In this document: one piece after another, positions 1 to 8,573 of the stretch
Numbering within the stretch: position 1 is the stretch's first letter
Layout of the letters: the number at the start of each line of letters is the position of its first letter
NCBI RefSeq assembly: GCF_004342025.1
Contig: NZ_SLWN01000015.1
Location: 62,001-126,000, forward strand
Reading direction: 5' to 3'
Length of the DNA: 64,000 nt
Origin: Kribbella steppae
Lineage (GTDB): Bacteria; Actinomycetota; Actinomycetes; Propionibacteriales; Kribbellaceae
Notes under the pieces: model-generated
Seen by the model: the letters and a program-made list of their open reading frames with translations, nothing else
Told to the model about the DNA's origin: nothing
Database searches by the model: none
Position numbers and translations under genes: made by a program

Positions 1-473
1 AGCCCGGGACCACTGCCGTCCATCGGGACCGCCCAGACCCACGCATCGGCACCACCCGTCCACACGTGCGCGTGGACCGCCCCGGTGAGGCTCTCCCGGC
101 TCGACCGGTAGATGTCGCGGTACGGCGTACTGATCGCGATCGACCCGACCTCGACAGGCTCGGCGCCGGTGTTGCGGAGCTCGTACGTCTCGGTCCACTG
201 CTCACCGAACCGGCGACCGACCCGCAACTCGAGCTCACCCAGTTGGTACAGCAGGTCGATCCCGGTCTGCCGCCAGCGGAGCATCGCCGGGTGGTCGAAG
301 CGGTGGCTGCCACGGTCCGTGATCACGAAGCCCTTGCCCCAGGCGTGCAGCGTGTCGTGCACCCCGCCGTCGTCCTCGAGCAGGACCTGCCGGCCGTCCG
401 GGTGCACCACCTGCTCAACCGCGCCGTCGTCGCCGACCTGGACCGTCCCGGCACCGAATCCGAAAATCTCCAC
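1..473 (-). CDS. Unrecognised protein, N-terminal part (cut by window edge)
   Basis: An open frame starts with GTG at 473 and runs off the left edge (157 codons visible). The peptide begins VEIFGFGAGTVQVGDDG and reads like beta-sandwich strands (TETYELRNTG, GAVHAHVWTGG), with many aromatic residues and no signal peptide or membrane segment. I do not recognise the family. An intracellular carbohydrate-active or sugar-binding fold would fit the texture of the sequence, but no catalytic motif is visible. The start was chosen because no ATG lies upstream in frame and coding texture stops there. Only a weak AGG-containing stretch lies upstream. The gene is divergent from the PPOX-fold gene at 559. 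Confidence 0.55.
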   Translation of the reverse strand, partial: MEIFGFGAGTVQVGDDGAVEQVVHPDGRQVLLEDDGGVHDTLHAWGKGFVITDRGSHRFDHPAMLRWRQTGIDLLYQLGELELRVGRRFGEQWTETYELRNTGAEPVEVGSIAISTPYRDIYRSSRESLTGAVHAHVWTGGADAWVWAVPMDGSGPG

Positions 474-558
474 AATTCGCCAACCTATCGATGTCGAGGA
501 CCGGTCGTCGGCTTCGTCCCCTGGGTGAGAACAACCTCCCGATGGAAGGATCCGAACC

Positions 559-1047
559 ATGACCACCGAAGAGATCGCCGAGATTCTGGCCAAGCCCTAC
601 GCCCAGCAACTGCTGAACGGGTCCGAGCCGGCGCGGATGGCGTACACCGGACTCGACGCGGCCCCGCGGGCGATCCCGATCGGGTTCTGGTGCGAGGGCG
701 AGCAGATCGCGATGGCGACGGCGCCGAAGTCGGCCAAGGTCGCGGCGCTGCGGAAGAACCCGAAGGTCGCACTCACCATCGACACCGGCGCCTTCCCGCC
801 GAAGGTGCTGTTGATCCGCGGCGACGCCCAGGTCGAGCTGGTCCAGGGCGTCCCGGACGGCTACCTCGAGGCCGGCCACAAGGTGATGACCGATGAGCAG
901 TACCCCGATTGGGAAGCCGGCGTCAAAAACCTCTACGACGAGATGGTCGTCCTCACCATCACCCCCACCTGGGCCAAACTCCTCGACTTCGAAACCACCA
1001 TCCCCAAATCCGTAGAAGACCTGATCCGCGAAAAATCAGGCAGCTGA
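559..1047 (+). CDS. Pyridoxamine 5'-phosphate oxidase-fold (PPOX) family protein
   Basis: This 162-residue soluble protein has the length and layout of the small split-barrel flavin/F420-binding PPOX group. The region RAIPIGFWCEGEQIAMAT followed by KVAALRKNPKVALTID is the usual two-strand plus helix cofactor-binding segment, and the C-terminal half contains the WAKLLDFET strand. Members reduce or oxidise small molecules using FMN or F420; the substrate cannot be told from sequence. A good ribosome site (GGAAGGA, 8 nt before the ATG) supports the start. It converges with the aldo/keto reductase at 1085, so it is probably a single-gene unit. Confidence 0.8.
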   Translation: MTTEEIAEILAKPYAQQLLNGSEPARMAYTGLDAAPRAIPIGFWCEGEQIAMATAPKSAKVAALRKNPKVALTIDTGAFPPKVLLIRGDAQVELVQGVPDGYLEAGHKVMTDEQYPDWEAGVKNLYDEMVVLTITPTWAKLLDFETTIPKSVEDLIREKSGS

Positions 1048-1084
1048 CCCACGCGTGCCGACCGCCAAGCCCAACCCAGGAGGG

Positions 1085-1915
1085 TCAGGACCACCACTTC
1101 TGGCGTTGGGACAGGGCGTCGGCGGTTTGGTTGGTGGTGTCGAGGGCGTCCAGTGCTGACACGGACTGCTCGTCGAGTTCGAAGTCGAGGACGGCGAAGT
1201 TCTCCTCGATCCGCGCCTTGTGGGTCGACTTGGGGATGACGGACAGGCCCTTCTGGAGTGCCCATCTGATCAGGACCTGGGCAGGGGTGCGGCCGGTCGC
1301 GGAGGCGATCTGGCCGACCACCGGATGGCCGAGGTGCCGCCCGGTTCCCAGCGGGCTGTACGCCTGGGCGAGCACGCCCGCGTCCTCACACGCTTCGACC
1401 AGCGCCCGGCGGTACTCGAACGGACTGAACTGGATCTGATTCACCGCCGGCTGGATCTGGCTGATCTTCAACAGCTCTTGGAGCTCGGCGGCGCCGAAGT
1501 TCGAGATCCCGATCCCCTTGGTCAGCCCGGCTTCACTGGCCGCCTCCATCCCAGGCCAGGCCCACGTCGGCCCACCCTGCGGCCAGTGGATCAGGTAGAG
1601 GTCGAGGTAGTCGGTACCGAGCCGCTCCAGGCTCTTCTCCGCCTCGACCCGCGCGTCCCGGCTCCCCGGGTAGAACTTCGTCGTCAGGAAGATCTCCTCC
1701 CGGGGAATCCCGCTGCTCTGGATCGCCCGCCCCACACTCGACTCGTTCCCGTACGCCTGCGCCGTGTCGATCAGCCGGTAGCCGACCTCGAGCGCCGCCT
1801 CGACCGCGCGCTCACACTCCGGGCCGTCGGACACCTGCCAGACGCCGAGCCCCAGCATCGGGATCTCCGCACCGTTCGACAACGTTCGCAACACCTGGGA
1901 GTTGTTCGCAGTCAT
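1085..1915 (-). CDS. Aldo/keto reductase (2,5-diketo-gluconate reductase type)
   Basis: The 276-residue protein is a complete AKR TIM barrel that should reduce an aldehyde or ketone with NADPH in the cytosol. The catalytic tetrad is visible as D50, Y55, K80 and H110 (in LIDTAQAYGNE, LTTKFY and LIHWP). The cofactor end of the barrel is seen as SVIPKSTHKARIEEN near the C terminus, the usual NADPH 2'-phosphate pocket. Length and motifs match the single-domain AKR5-like group acting on small carbonyls. It is transcribed alone, convergent with the PPOX-fold gene and 57 nt from the meaA stop. The physiological substrate is unknown. Confidence 0.88.
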   Translation of the reverse strand: MTANNSQVLRTLSNGAEIPMLGLGVWQVSDGPECERAVEAALEVGYRLIDTAQAYGNESSVGRAIQSSGIPREEIFLTTKFYPGSRDARVEAEKSLERLGTDYLDLYLIHWPQGGPTWAWPGMEAASEAGLTKGIGISNFGAAELQELLKISQIQPAVNQIQFSPFEYRRALVEACEDAGVLAQAYSPLGTGRHLGHPVVGQIASATGRTPAQVLIRWALQKGLSVIPKSTHKARIEENFAVLDFELDEQSVSALDALDTTNQTADALSQRQKWWS

Positions 1916-1971
1916 GCACTTCTTCTACCACGACAACGGTTGTGGGAATCCGCGGAGCACGCGTGGGTTTG

Positions 1972-3951
1972 TCAGAGCTTGTTGGCGTGGCGGATGACGT
2001 CGACGACGTTGGACATCATGCCGGTGAGGTCGTAGTCCTTCGGAGTGTAGACGGCCGCGACGCCGGCCGCCAGCAGGGTACGGGCGTCGGCGTCGGGGAC
2101 GATGCCGCCGACGACGACCGGGACGTCTTCGAGGCCGGCCTCGCGCAGGCCGGCGACGACCTGCGGGACGAGTTCCATGTGTGAGCCGGACAGGATGGAC
2201 AGCCCGACACAGTGGACGTCCTCGGCGACGGCCGCGGCGACGATCTGCTCGGGCGTCAGCCGGATGCCCTGGTAGATCACCTCGAAACCGACGTCACGAG
2301 CGCGTACGGCGACCTGTTCGGCACCGTTGCTGTGGCCATCGAGGCCCGGCTTGCCGACCAGGAACCGCAGCCGCCCGCCTAGTTCCTCGGAGGTGGTCGT
2401 GACCTTCTCGCGGACGGCGGCGATGGCCTCACCACCACCCGAGACACCGACCGATCCGGACACCCCGGTCGGTGCGCGGTACTCGCCGAACATCTCCCGC
2501 AGCACACCCGCCCACTCCCCCGTCGTCACACCCGCCCGGGCGCACTCGAGGGTGACCGGCATCAGGTTGTCCGTGCCCTTGGCAGCCTCGCGCAACTTCG
2601 CGAGCGCGACCTCGACCGCCTTGTCGTCCCGCTCGGCACGCCACCTCCGCAGCGACTCGAGTGCGGCACTCTCGGCGGCCGGATCGACGGTCTGGATCGC
2701 CGTGTCGAGGTCGGCGGTCAGCGGCGACGGCTCGGTGTTCTCGAACTTGTTCACGCCGACGACGACGTGCTCACCCGACTCGATCCGCTGCCGGCGTTCA
2801 GCGTGCGACGCGACCAGCGCCTGCTTCAGGTAACCGCTCTCAACGGCCGCCACCGCACCACCCATCGCCTGGACCCGGTCGATCTCCTCACGCGCACCGG
2901 CGACCAGTTCGTCCACCTTCGCCTCGATCACGTGCGATCCGTCGAAGATGTCGTCGTACTCGAGCAGGTCGGACTCGTACGCGAGGACCTGCTGCATCCG
3001 GAGCGACCACTGCTGGTCCCACGGGCGAGGCAGGCCGAGCGCCTCGTTCCAGGCCGGGAGCTGGACAGCGCGGGCCCGGGCGTTCTTCGACAGGGTGACG
3101 CCGAGCATCTCGAGCACGATCCGCTGGACGTTGTTCTCCGGCTGCGCCTCGGTCAACCCGAGCGAGTTCACCTGGACGCCGTATCGCAACCGACGAGCCT
3201 TCGGGTCCGTCACGCCGTACCGGTTCAGGGTCAGCTCGTCCCACAGGCGCACGAAGGCGCGCATCTTGCAGGTCTCCTCGATGAACCGCACCCCAGCGTT
3301 GACGAAGAACGAGATCCGCTGCACCACGTCGCCGAACCGCTCGGGCGGCACCTGACCGCCGTCCCGGACCCGGTCCAGTACGGCGGTCGCCGTCGACAGG
3401 GCGAAGGCGAGTTCCTGCACCGGCGTGGCGCCGGCTTCCTGCAGGTGGTAGCTGCAGATGTTGATCGGGTTCCACTTCGGCACGTTGGCCACGGTGTAGG
3501 CGATCAGGTCGGTGGTCAGGCGCAGTGACGCGTCCGGCGGGAACGCGTACGTGCCGCGGGACAGGTACTCCTTGACGATGTCGTTCTGCGTCGTGCCGGT
3601 CAGCTCGTCCGGCAGCGCGCCCTGCTCCTGCGCGGCCACCTGGTAGAGCGCGAGCAACCACATCGCGGTCGCGTTGATCGTCATCGACGTGTTCATCTGC
3701 GCGAGCGGGATCTGGTCGAACAGCGCGCGCACATCACCGAGATGGGCGATCGGTACGCCGACCTTCCCGACCTCACCCTTGGCCAGCACGTGGTCCGCGT
3801 CGTACCCGGTCTGGGTCGGCAGATCGAACGCGACCGACAAGCCGGTCTGGCCCTTGGCCAGGTTCCGCCGGAACAACGCGTTCGACTCCGCCGCGGACGA
3901 ATGGCCCGCGTACGTCCGCATCACCCACGGTCGATCCTTCTCGGTCGCCAT
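1972..3951 (-). CDS. meaA: MeaA-type adenosylcobalamin-dependent acyl-CoA mutase
   Basis: The 659-residue protein fuses a methylmalonyl-CoA-mutase-like TIM barrel (residues about 1-500, with RTYAGHSSAAESN and TMTINATAMWLLALY) to a C-terminal B12-binding domain. The cobalamin motif DxHxxG is present as D538-G-H540-S-N-G543, followed by the SILSGSH and VVVGG strands. In Streptomyces and methylotrophs MeaA acts as ethylmalonyl-CoA mutase in the ethylmalonyl-CoA pathway of acetyl-CoA assimilation; this role is inferred from the family. A crotonyl-CoA carboxylase/reductase is not in the window. The start is supported by a TACTCT hexamer 7 nt upstream (leaderless promoter). The cobalamin adenosyltransferase at 6589 could supply its cofactor. 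Confidence 0.88.
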   Translation of the reverse strand: MATEKDRPWVMRTYAGHSSAAESNALFRRNLAKGQTGLSVAFDLPTQTGYDADHVLAKGEVGKVGVPIAHLGDVRALFDQIPLAQMNTSMTINATAMWLLALYQVAAQEQGALPDELTGTTQNDIVKEYLSRGTYAFPPDASLRLTTDLIAYTVANVPKWNPINICSYHLQEAGATPVQELAFALSTATAVLDRVRDGGQVPPERFGDVVQRISFFVNAGVRFIEETCKMRAFVRLWDELTLNRYGVTDPKARRLRYGVQVNSLGLTEAQPENNVQRIVLEMLGVTLSKNARARAVQLPAWNEALGLPRPWDQQWSLRMQQVLAYESDLLEYDDIFDGSHVIEAKVDELVAGAREEIDRVQAMGGAVAAVESGYLKQALVASHAERRQRIESGEHVVVGVNKFENTEPSPLTADLDTAIQTVDPAAESAALESLRRWRAERDDKAVEVALAKLREAAKGTDNLMPVTLECARAGVTTGEWAGVLREMFGEYRAPTGVSGSVGVSGGGEAIAAVREKVTTTSEELGGRLRFLVGKPGLDGHSNGAEQVAVRARDVGFEVIYQGIRLTPEQIVAAAVAEDVHCVGLSILSGSHMELVPQVVAGLREAGLEDVPVVVGGIVPDADARTLLAAGVAAVYTPKDYDLTGMMSNVVDVIRHANKL

Positions 3952-3958
3952 GTACCCG

Positions 3959-3964
3959 AGAGTA
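3959..3964 (-). promoter_or_regulatory. -10 hexamer of meaA, probable leaderless promoter
   Basis: On the minus strand TACTCT sits 7 nt before the meaA ATG. TANNNT at this spacing is the usual actinobacterial leaderless arrangement, and no Shine-Dalgarno sequence is seen. No clear -35 was found. Confidence 0.55.
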
Positions 3965-4026
3965 GGACTACGTTCGCTGGTGAGTCGCTACCTCGTGATC
4001 GGTGTCACCAGGGTGCTACGTCACAT

Positions 4027-4395
4027 TCAGGCGCTGATCGCCAGCGGGGTGCGTTCCACGCGCAGGATGCGGTGCAGGCGGGTGACCGCGAGGATGCGGA
4101 TCACCGACGGCATCGGGTGCCACAGGACGAGTTGGCGGCCCAGCAACTGGGTGCGGCGGTGGCTGGCGACCAGGAGGCCGAGGCCGGTGGCGTCGACGGC
4201 GTCGACTTCCTCCAGGTCGACGATCACGTCGCCGACCGAGGTGTCGATCACCTGGTTGAGCGTTTGACGGACGTCGCCCACCGTCCGGACATCCAGGATG
4301 CCGGTCAGGTGTATGACGTTGTTGTTCGGTGCTGTGTTGTTGTTCGGTGCTGTGTTGTCGTTCGGTGCTGTGTTGTCGTGGGTCGGTGCGAGCAT
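4027..4395 (-). CDS. STAS-domain anti-sigma-factor antagonist
   Basis: The 122-residue protein is a single STAS domain (residues about 27-115) of the SpoIIAA/RsbV type. These proteins bind anti-sigma kinases and free a sigma factor when unphosphorylated. The phosphorylation loop reads DAVDATGLGLLV, with T70 at the position of the phosphorylated serine of SpoIIAA. The ATG at 4395 is preferred over an upstream ATG (4500) because AGCGGAGGG lies about 9 nt before it and because residues upstream are not STAS-like. The N terminus carries an Asn-Thr-Ala-Pro repeat encoded by an 18-bp tandem repeat. No partner kinase or sigma factor is adjacent. Confidence 0.85.
   Translation of the reverse strand: MLAPTHDNTAPNDNTAPNNNTAPNNNVIHLTGILDVRTVGDVRQTLNQVIDTSVGDVIVDLEEVDAVDATGLGLLVASHRRTQLLGRQLVLWHPMPSVIRILAVTRLHRILRVERTPLAISA
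4321..4374. repeat. 18-bp tandem repeat inside the STAS gene
   Basis: Three copies of GTTGTTCGGTGCTGTGTT lie end to end; the third has one mismatch. On the coding (minus) strand each adds six residues of the Asn-Thr-Ala-Pro-Asn type to the N-terminal tail of the STAS protein. The copy number can change without breaking the frame. Confidence 0.9.
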
Positions 4396-4530
4396 GTCCG
4401 TGCCCTCCGCTCTCCCGGCGGCCCCCGAGTCATCGGCCGCACTGCAGCGTGTGCCTGCTTGTGATCGTAAAGACTCCCTGGGGACACGGAAGGTTGCCAA
4501 GACCTCGCGACCAAATTATTTCGCGAGACA

Positions 4531-4863
4531 ATGGTGTCCGTGTTCGCCGAGCAGTACTTTCTGTTCCCTCTCGTGGCCATCGCCCTGGCCGCGCTGATGG
4601 TACTGCTCTGTCGCTGGGCTTTCTCGAAAGCGAAGGGTGGCTCGCTGGTTCGGCGTGTCGACCTGCGCCCGGCGGAACGGGACTCCTTCGGACTGCTGAT
4701 CGACGTCCGGACCGTGCCCACCTACAACGAGGCCCGGGTCACGGCGTCGAAGCTGAAGGACTTCGGGATCAAGGCGACCACGGCCCGGACCAAGGACGGC
4801 TGGACCGTCTACGTCTGGCCGCAGGACGAGGCCGCGGCCCGCGGGTTGCTCGACGCTCCCTGA
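4531..4863 (+). CDS. Small membrane-anchored protein of unknown function
   Basis: The 110-residue protein has one strong transmembrane segment (residues about 10-28, LFPLVAIALAALMVLLC), then a short basic linker and a compact cytoplasmic domain of about 70 residues. That domain (IDVRTVPTYNEARVTASKLKD ... GWTVYVWPQDEAAARGLL) has the strand-helix-strand look of an ACT- or SPOR-like ferredoxin fold. I cannot assign a function. It is divergent from the STAS gene and 56 nt upstream of sppA on the same strand. The start is the first ATG, and no strong ribosome site is visible. Confidence 0.7.
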   Translation: MVSVFAEQYFLFPLVAIALAALMVLLCRWAFSKAKGGSLVRRVDLRPAERDSFGLLIDVRTVPTYNEARVTASKLKDFGIKATTARTKDGWTVYVWPQDEAAARGLLDAP

Positions 4864-4907
4864 CAGCTCACCCGATCGCTTGTCCTCCTGGTCTTGTCAG
4901 GGGCGTC

Positions 4908-4913
4908 TAGGGT
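4908..4913 (+). promoter_or_regulatory. -10 hexamer of sppA, probable leaderless promoter
   Basis: TAGGGT ends 6 nt before the sppA ATG at 4920, the spacing expected for a transcript starting at the A of the start codon. There is no ribosome-binding site between them. Confidence 0.55.
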
Positions 4914-4919
4914 CGGGGT

Positions 4920-6572
4920 ATGGGGATTCTGCTGGAGCTGGATCTGACCCGCGGTGTACTCGAGACGCCGCCCGCCTCGCCGGTGGCCGCGTTCCGCTCG
5001 CGGCACCTGCCGACACTGCGCGAGTTGGTGGCGGCCCTTCGCAAGGGTGCGCGCGACGACGCGGTCGTCGGTGTGGTCGCCCACCTGGGTGGCCAGCGGC
5101 TGTCGCTCGCCCAGGTGCAGGACCTGCGTGAGGCGGTCGCGGACTTCCGGACGTCGGGCAAGACCGCGATCGCGTGGACCGAGTCGTTCGGCGAGACCGG
5201 CCACGGGACCGTGCCGTACTACCTGGCCACCGCGTTCGACGAGATCTGGCTGCAGCCGTCCGGCGACCTCGCGATCACCGGCATCTCCGTGCAGGCCGTC
5301 TTCGTCCGCGGCGCCCTGGACAAGGCCGGCGTGATCCCGCAGTTCGGCAAGCGCCGGGAGTACAAGACCGCCGCGGACACCTTCACCGAGAAGGAGATGA
5401 CCGAGCCGGCCCGCGAGATGGCGTCGCGGCTGGCCGAATCGGCGTACGAGCAGATCGTCGAGGGCATCGCCGTACGACGCCGGCTGGACACCGCCCGGGT
5501 GCGGGCGCTCGTGGACAGCGCACCGGTGCCCGCACAGACCGGACTCGAAGTAGGGCTGGTGGACCGGCTCGGCTACCGCTCCGACGTGTACGACGAGCTG
5601 CGGAAGGGCCTCGGCGAGACCACCCGGCTCCTGGCCGAGCGGTACATCCGCCGCGGACCGCGGACTCTGCACGACCTGCGCAAGCAGTTCCCGTGGCCGC
5701 AGAAGCCGGTGGTGGCCGTCGTACGGGTCTCCGGTGCGATCAATGTGGGCCGCAACTCCAGCAGCCCGCTCGGTGGTGCCAGTTCAGGCTCTGACACGGT
5801 CGGCGCCGCATTGCGTGCTGTGGCCGACAACGAGAAGGTGAGGGCCGTCGTACTGCGGGTGGACAGCCCAGGCGGCTCGTACGTCGCCTCGGACGCGATC
5901 CGCAACGAGGTACTGCGGTTGAGGTCCACCGGACGACCCGTGATCGTGTCGATGGGCAGCGTGGCCGCGTCCGGCGGGTACTTCGTCGCGATGCCGGCCG
6001 ATGTGATCGTCGCGCAACCAGGCACGATCACCGGCTCGATCGGCGTACTGACCGGCAAGGGCGTCGTACGGGATGCGCTCAGCCGGATCGGGATCACGCA
6101 GCAGGCTGTGTCGGAGGGCGAGAACGCGCGGATGTACTCCGCACAGGAAGAGTTCACCGACGAGCAGTGGGCGCGGCTGGAGGAGACCCTCGACCGCATC
6201 TACAAGGACTTCGTCGCCAAGGCGGCTCAGGACCGCGGGTTGCCCGAGGCAGAGCTGGAGAGTCTGGCTCGCGGCCGGGTCTGGACGGGTGCCGATGCCC
6301 ACGCCCGCAAGCTCGTCGACGAGCTCGGCGGCTTCCAGCACGCGCTCACGATCGCCTGCAACCGGGCCGGTCTGGACCGCGACAACATCGCGCTCGCCAC
6401 GGTTCCGCACCGGAACCTCCTGGACCAGCTGCGTGCGCCCACGACGACCGACGACTTGGCCGTCAAGGCTCAGCCCCTCACCCTCGACGGTCTGACCACC
6501 GGCATCTATGCCGCGCTCGGCCTGCCGCCGGAGGGTCTACTGCGGATGCCGCTCAACTGGCAACTGGGCTGA
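4920..6572 (+). CDS. sppA: Signal peptide peptidase SppA (protease IV-like)
   Basis: The 550-residue protein has the tandem ClpP/crotonase-fold layout of long SppA, which degrades cleaved signal peptides or membrane-associated peptides. Catalytic Ser/Lys dyad candidates are visible: K149 in GKRREYKTAADTF of the N-terminal repeat and S351 in MGSVAASGGYFVA of the C-terminal repeat. The substrate-groove loop VDSPGGSYVASD is also present. Unlike E. coli SppA there is no N-terminal membrane segment, so it is probably cytosolic or peripheral. The start ATG follows a leaderless -10. The gene converges with the cobalamin adenosyltransferase, leaving only 16 nt between stops. Confidence 0.88.
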   Translation: MGILLELDLTRGVLETPPASPVAAFRSRHLPTLRELVAALRKGARDDAVVGVVAHLGGQRLSLAQVQDLREAVADFRTSGKTAIAWTESFGETGHGTVPYYLATAFDEIWLQPSGDLAITGISVQAVFVRGALDKAGVIPQFGKRREYKTAADTFTEKEMTEPAREMASRLAESAYEQIVEGIAVRRRLDTARVRALVDSAPVPAQTGLEVGLVDRLGYRSDVYDELRKGLGETTRLLAERYIRRGPRTLHDLRKQFPWPQKPVVAVVRVSGAINVGRNSSSPLGGASSGSDTVGAALRAVADNEKVRAVVLRVDSPGGSYVASDAIRNEVLRLRSTGRPVIVSMGSVAASGGYFVAMPADVIVAQPGTITGSIGVLTGKGVVRDALSRIGITQQAVSEGENARMYSAQEEFTDEQWARLEETLDRIYKDFVAKAAQDRGLPEAELESLARGRVWTGADAHARKLVDELGGFQHALTIACNRAGLDRDNIALATVPHRNLLDQLRAPTTTDDLAVKAQPLTLDGLTTGIYAALGLPPEGLLRMPLNWQLG

Positions 6573-6588
6573 GCGACTGCGGCTGGAG

Positions 6589-7173
6589 TCAGGGCGTGCG
6601 TTCGCCTCCCGGGACCCACAGGACGTCGCCGCCGGAGGAGAGATTGGCGACCCGGCCGAGGATGAACAGCAGGTCGGACAGGCGGTTGAGGTAGGTGAGA
6701 GCGAGCAGGTTCACCGACGGGCCGTGCGCCTCGACGGCGGCCCAGCCGGCGCGCTCGGCCCGCCGTACGACCGTCCGGGCGACGTTCAGGTAGGCGGCGC
6801 CCTCGGTGCCGCCGGGCAGGATGAACGAGCGGAGCTTGGTCAGCCGGCTGTTGTAGTCGTCGCACCAGTTCTCGAGGCGGTCGATGTAGTCCTGGGTGAT
6901 GCGCAGCGGCGGGTACTCCGGATTCGGCGTGATCGGGTTGCACAGGTCTGCGCCGACGTCGAACAGATCGTTCTGGATCCTGGTCAGCAGCAGCACCAGG
7001 GTGCTGTTCAGGTGCCCGGCGGCGATGGCCACTCCGATCGCGGAGTTCGCTTCGTCCACCTCGCCGTACGCCGCCAGCCGCGGATCGGTCTTCGAAGTCG
7101 TCGAGTTGTCGCCCAGGCGGGTCTCCCCGGCGTCACCGGTCCGGGTGTAGATCCGCGTCAAGTTCACAGCCAT
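6589..7173 (-). CDS. pduO: PduO-type cob(I)alamin adenosyltransferase
   Basis: The 194-residue protein transfers the adenosyl group of ATP to cob(I)alamin to make coenzyme B12. The ATP loop TRTGDAGETRLGD is at the N terminus, and the helical-bundle motifs (EVDEANSAIG, ARTVVRRAERA, YLNRLSDLLF) are intact. Its product is the cofactor needed by MeaA at 1972-3951; the link is functional, not operonic. The ATG at 7173 is preceded by TAGAGT with 6 nt spacing, so the transcript is probably leaderless. It is divergent from murA with only 49 nt between starts. Confidence 0.9.
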   Translation of the reverse strand: MAVNLTRIYTRTGDAGETRLGDNSTTSKTDPRLAAYGEVDEANSAIGVAIAAGHLNSTLVLLLTRIQNDLFDVGADLCNPITPNPEYPPLRITQDYIDRLENWCDDYNSRLTKLRSFILPGGTEGAAYLNVARTVVRRAERAGWAAVEAHGPSVNLLALTYLNRLSDLLFILGRVANLSSGGDVLWVPGGERTP

Positions 7174-7179
7174 GGAAGG

Positions 7180-7185
7180 ACTCTA
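7180..7185 (-). promoter_or_regulatory. -10 hexamer of the cobalamin adenosyltransferase
   Basis: TAGAGT on the minus strand lies 6 nt before the ATG at 7173. It shares the 49-nt divergent spacer with the murA -10 at 7211. Confidence 0.55.
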
Positions 7186-7210
7186 CGCAAAGGCCAGGAT
7201 CGGCAAACGC

Positions 7211-7216
7211 TACAGT
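7211..7216 (+). promoter_or_regulatory. -10 hexamer of murA
   Basis: TACAGT lies 6 nt before the GTG at 7223. This spacing supports GTG 7223 as the murA start rather than the ATG at 7172, which would overlap the divergent gene. Confidence 0.55.
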
Positions 7217-7222
7217 CGGCGG

Positions 7223-8509
7223 GTGGAACGGTTTCGGATCGCGGGTGAGGCACGGCTCGAGGGAGCCGTGGAAGTCACTGGGGCAAAGAACAGCGTGCTC
7301 AAGCTGATGGCGGCGGCTCTGCTGGCGGAGGGAACGACGCTGCTGCGGCAAGTGCCGAGCATCCTCGACGTCACCTTCATGGCCCAGTTGCTGGACACTC
7401 TCGGCTGCTCCGTGAAGGTCGACGCGGACGAGCGGACCGCGACGATCGCCGTACCGGGTGAGGTCGGACACCAGTGTGACTACGAGCTGGTGCGCAAGCT
7501 GCGGGCGTCGATCTCGGTGCTCGGACCGCTGCTGGCCCGGTGTGGTCAGGCGGAGGTGGCGCTGCCCGGTGGCGACAACATCGGCTCCCGCGGGCTGAAC
7601 ATGCACGTCGCGGGGCTGGAGGCGATGGGCGCGAAGGTGCACATCGAGCACGGTTTCGTCATCGCCGAGGCGCCGCAGGGCCTGCACGGCGCCGAGGTCT
7701 GGCTGGACTTCCCGAGCGTCGGCGCGACCGAGACGATCATGATGGCCGCGGTGCTGGCCAAGGGCACCACGGTGATCGAGAACGCGGCCCGCGAGCCGGA
7801 GATCCAGGACATCGCCGCGATGCTGGTCGAGATGGGCGCACAGATCGACGGCGCCGGGTCGCCGCGGATCGAGATCACCGGCGTGACCGGGCTGCTCAAG
7901 CCGGTCGAGCACGTCGTCGTACCGGACCGGATCGTGTCCGGCAGCTGGGCGTTCGCGGCCGCGATCACCAAGGGTGATGTGACGATCAGGAACGGCCACG
8001 CCGAGCACCTCGAACTGCCGCTGGACAAGCTGCACAAGGCCGGCGCGGAGATCAGCGTGCTGGAGTCCGGCTTCCGGGTCCGGATGAACGACCGGCCGAA
8101 GCCGGTGGACGTGGTCACGCTGCCGTACCCGGGTTTCGCGACCGACCTGCAGGCGTTCGTGATCGCGTTGAACGCGATCAGTGACGGTGCCGCGATGGTG
8201 ACGGAGAACCTCTTCGAGGGCCGGTTCACGTTCGCGCAGGAGCTGACCCGCCTCGGTGCTCAGATCCACACGGACGGTCACCATGCGGTGGTCCGCGGCG
8301 TACCGCGGCTTTCGGGCGCGCCGGTCGTGGCCAGCGACATCCGCGCCGGCGCCGCCCTCGTCCTCGCCGGTCTCGCGGCGGAGGGCGAGACGCTCGTGTC
8401 CGCCGCGCACCACGTGCACCGCGGCTACACCGACTTCGCCGGCAACCTCCGTCGCCTGGGTGCGGACGTCACCGTCGAGCCGGACGACGCGGAACTGTAC
8501 TGGAACTGA
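7223..8509 (+). CDS. murA: UDP-N-acetylglucosamine 1-carboxyvinyltransferase MurA, Asp-type active site
   Basis: The 428-residue enzyme performs the first committed step of peptidoglycan synthesis, adding enolpyruvate from PEP to UDP-GlcNAc. Family landmarks are intact: the GAKNS Lys-Asn pair at the N terminus, PGFATDLQAF containing the essential Asp, and the IRAGAALVLAGL arginine. The catalytic loop reads PGGDNIGSR, so D118 replaces the cysteine (Cys115 of E. coli) that fosfomycin alkylates, as in Mycobacterium tuberculosis MurA. Intrinsic fosfomycin insensitivity is therefore expected. GTG 7223 is chosen as start because it gives the family length and sits 6 nt after a TACAGT -10. A second MurA elsewhere cannot be excluded. 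Confidence 0.9.
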   Translation: MERFRIAGEARLEGAVEVTGAKNSVLKLMAAALLAEGTTLLRQVPSILDVTFMAQLLDTLGCSVKVDADERTATIAVPGEVGHQCDYELVRKLRASISVLGPLLARCGQAEVALPGGDNIGSRGLNMHVAGLEAMGAKVHIEHGFVIAEAPQGLHGAEVWLDFPSVGATETIMMAAVLAKGTTVIENAAREPEIQDIAAMLVEMGAQIDGAGSPRIEITGVTGLLKPVEHVVVPDRIVSGSWAFAAAITKGDVTIRNGHAEHLELPLDKLHKAGAEISVLESGFRVRMNDRPKPVDVVTLPYPGFATDLQAFVIALNAISDGAAMVTENLFEGRFTFAQELTRLGAQIHTDGHHAVVRGVPRLSGAPVVASDIRAGAALVLAGLAAEGETLVSAAHHVHRGYTDFAGNLRRLGADVTVEPDDAELYWN

Positions 8510-8567
8510 CCCGGCATTCTCGGTGCATTCTCTGAGCACTTCGTCGTTCGGGAGCGCCGGACCGGGT

Positions 8568-8573
8568 TAGGGT
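8568..8573 (+). promoter_or_regulatory. -10 hexamer of fabV
   Basis: TAGGGT ends 7 nt before the fabV ATG at 8581, with no Shine-Dalgarno sequence between. The same hexamer and layout precede sppA. Confidence 0.5.
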
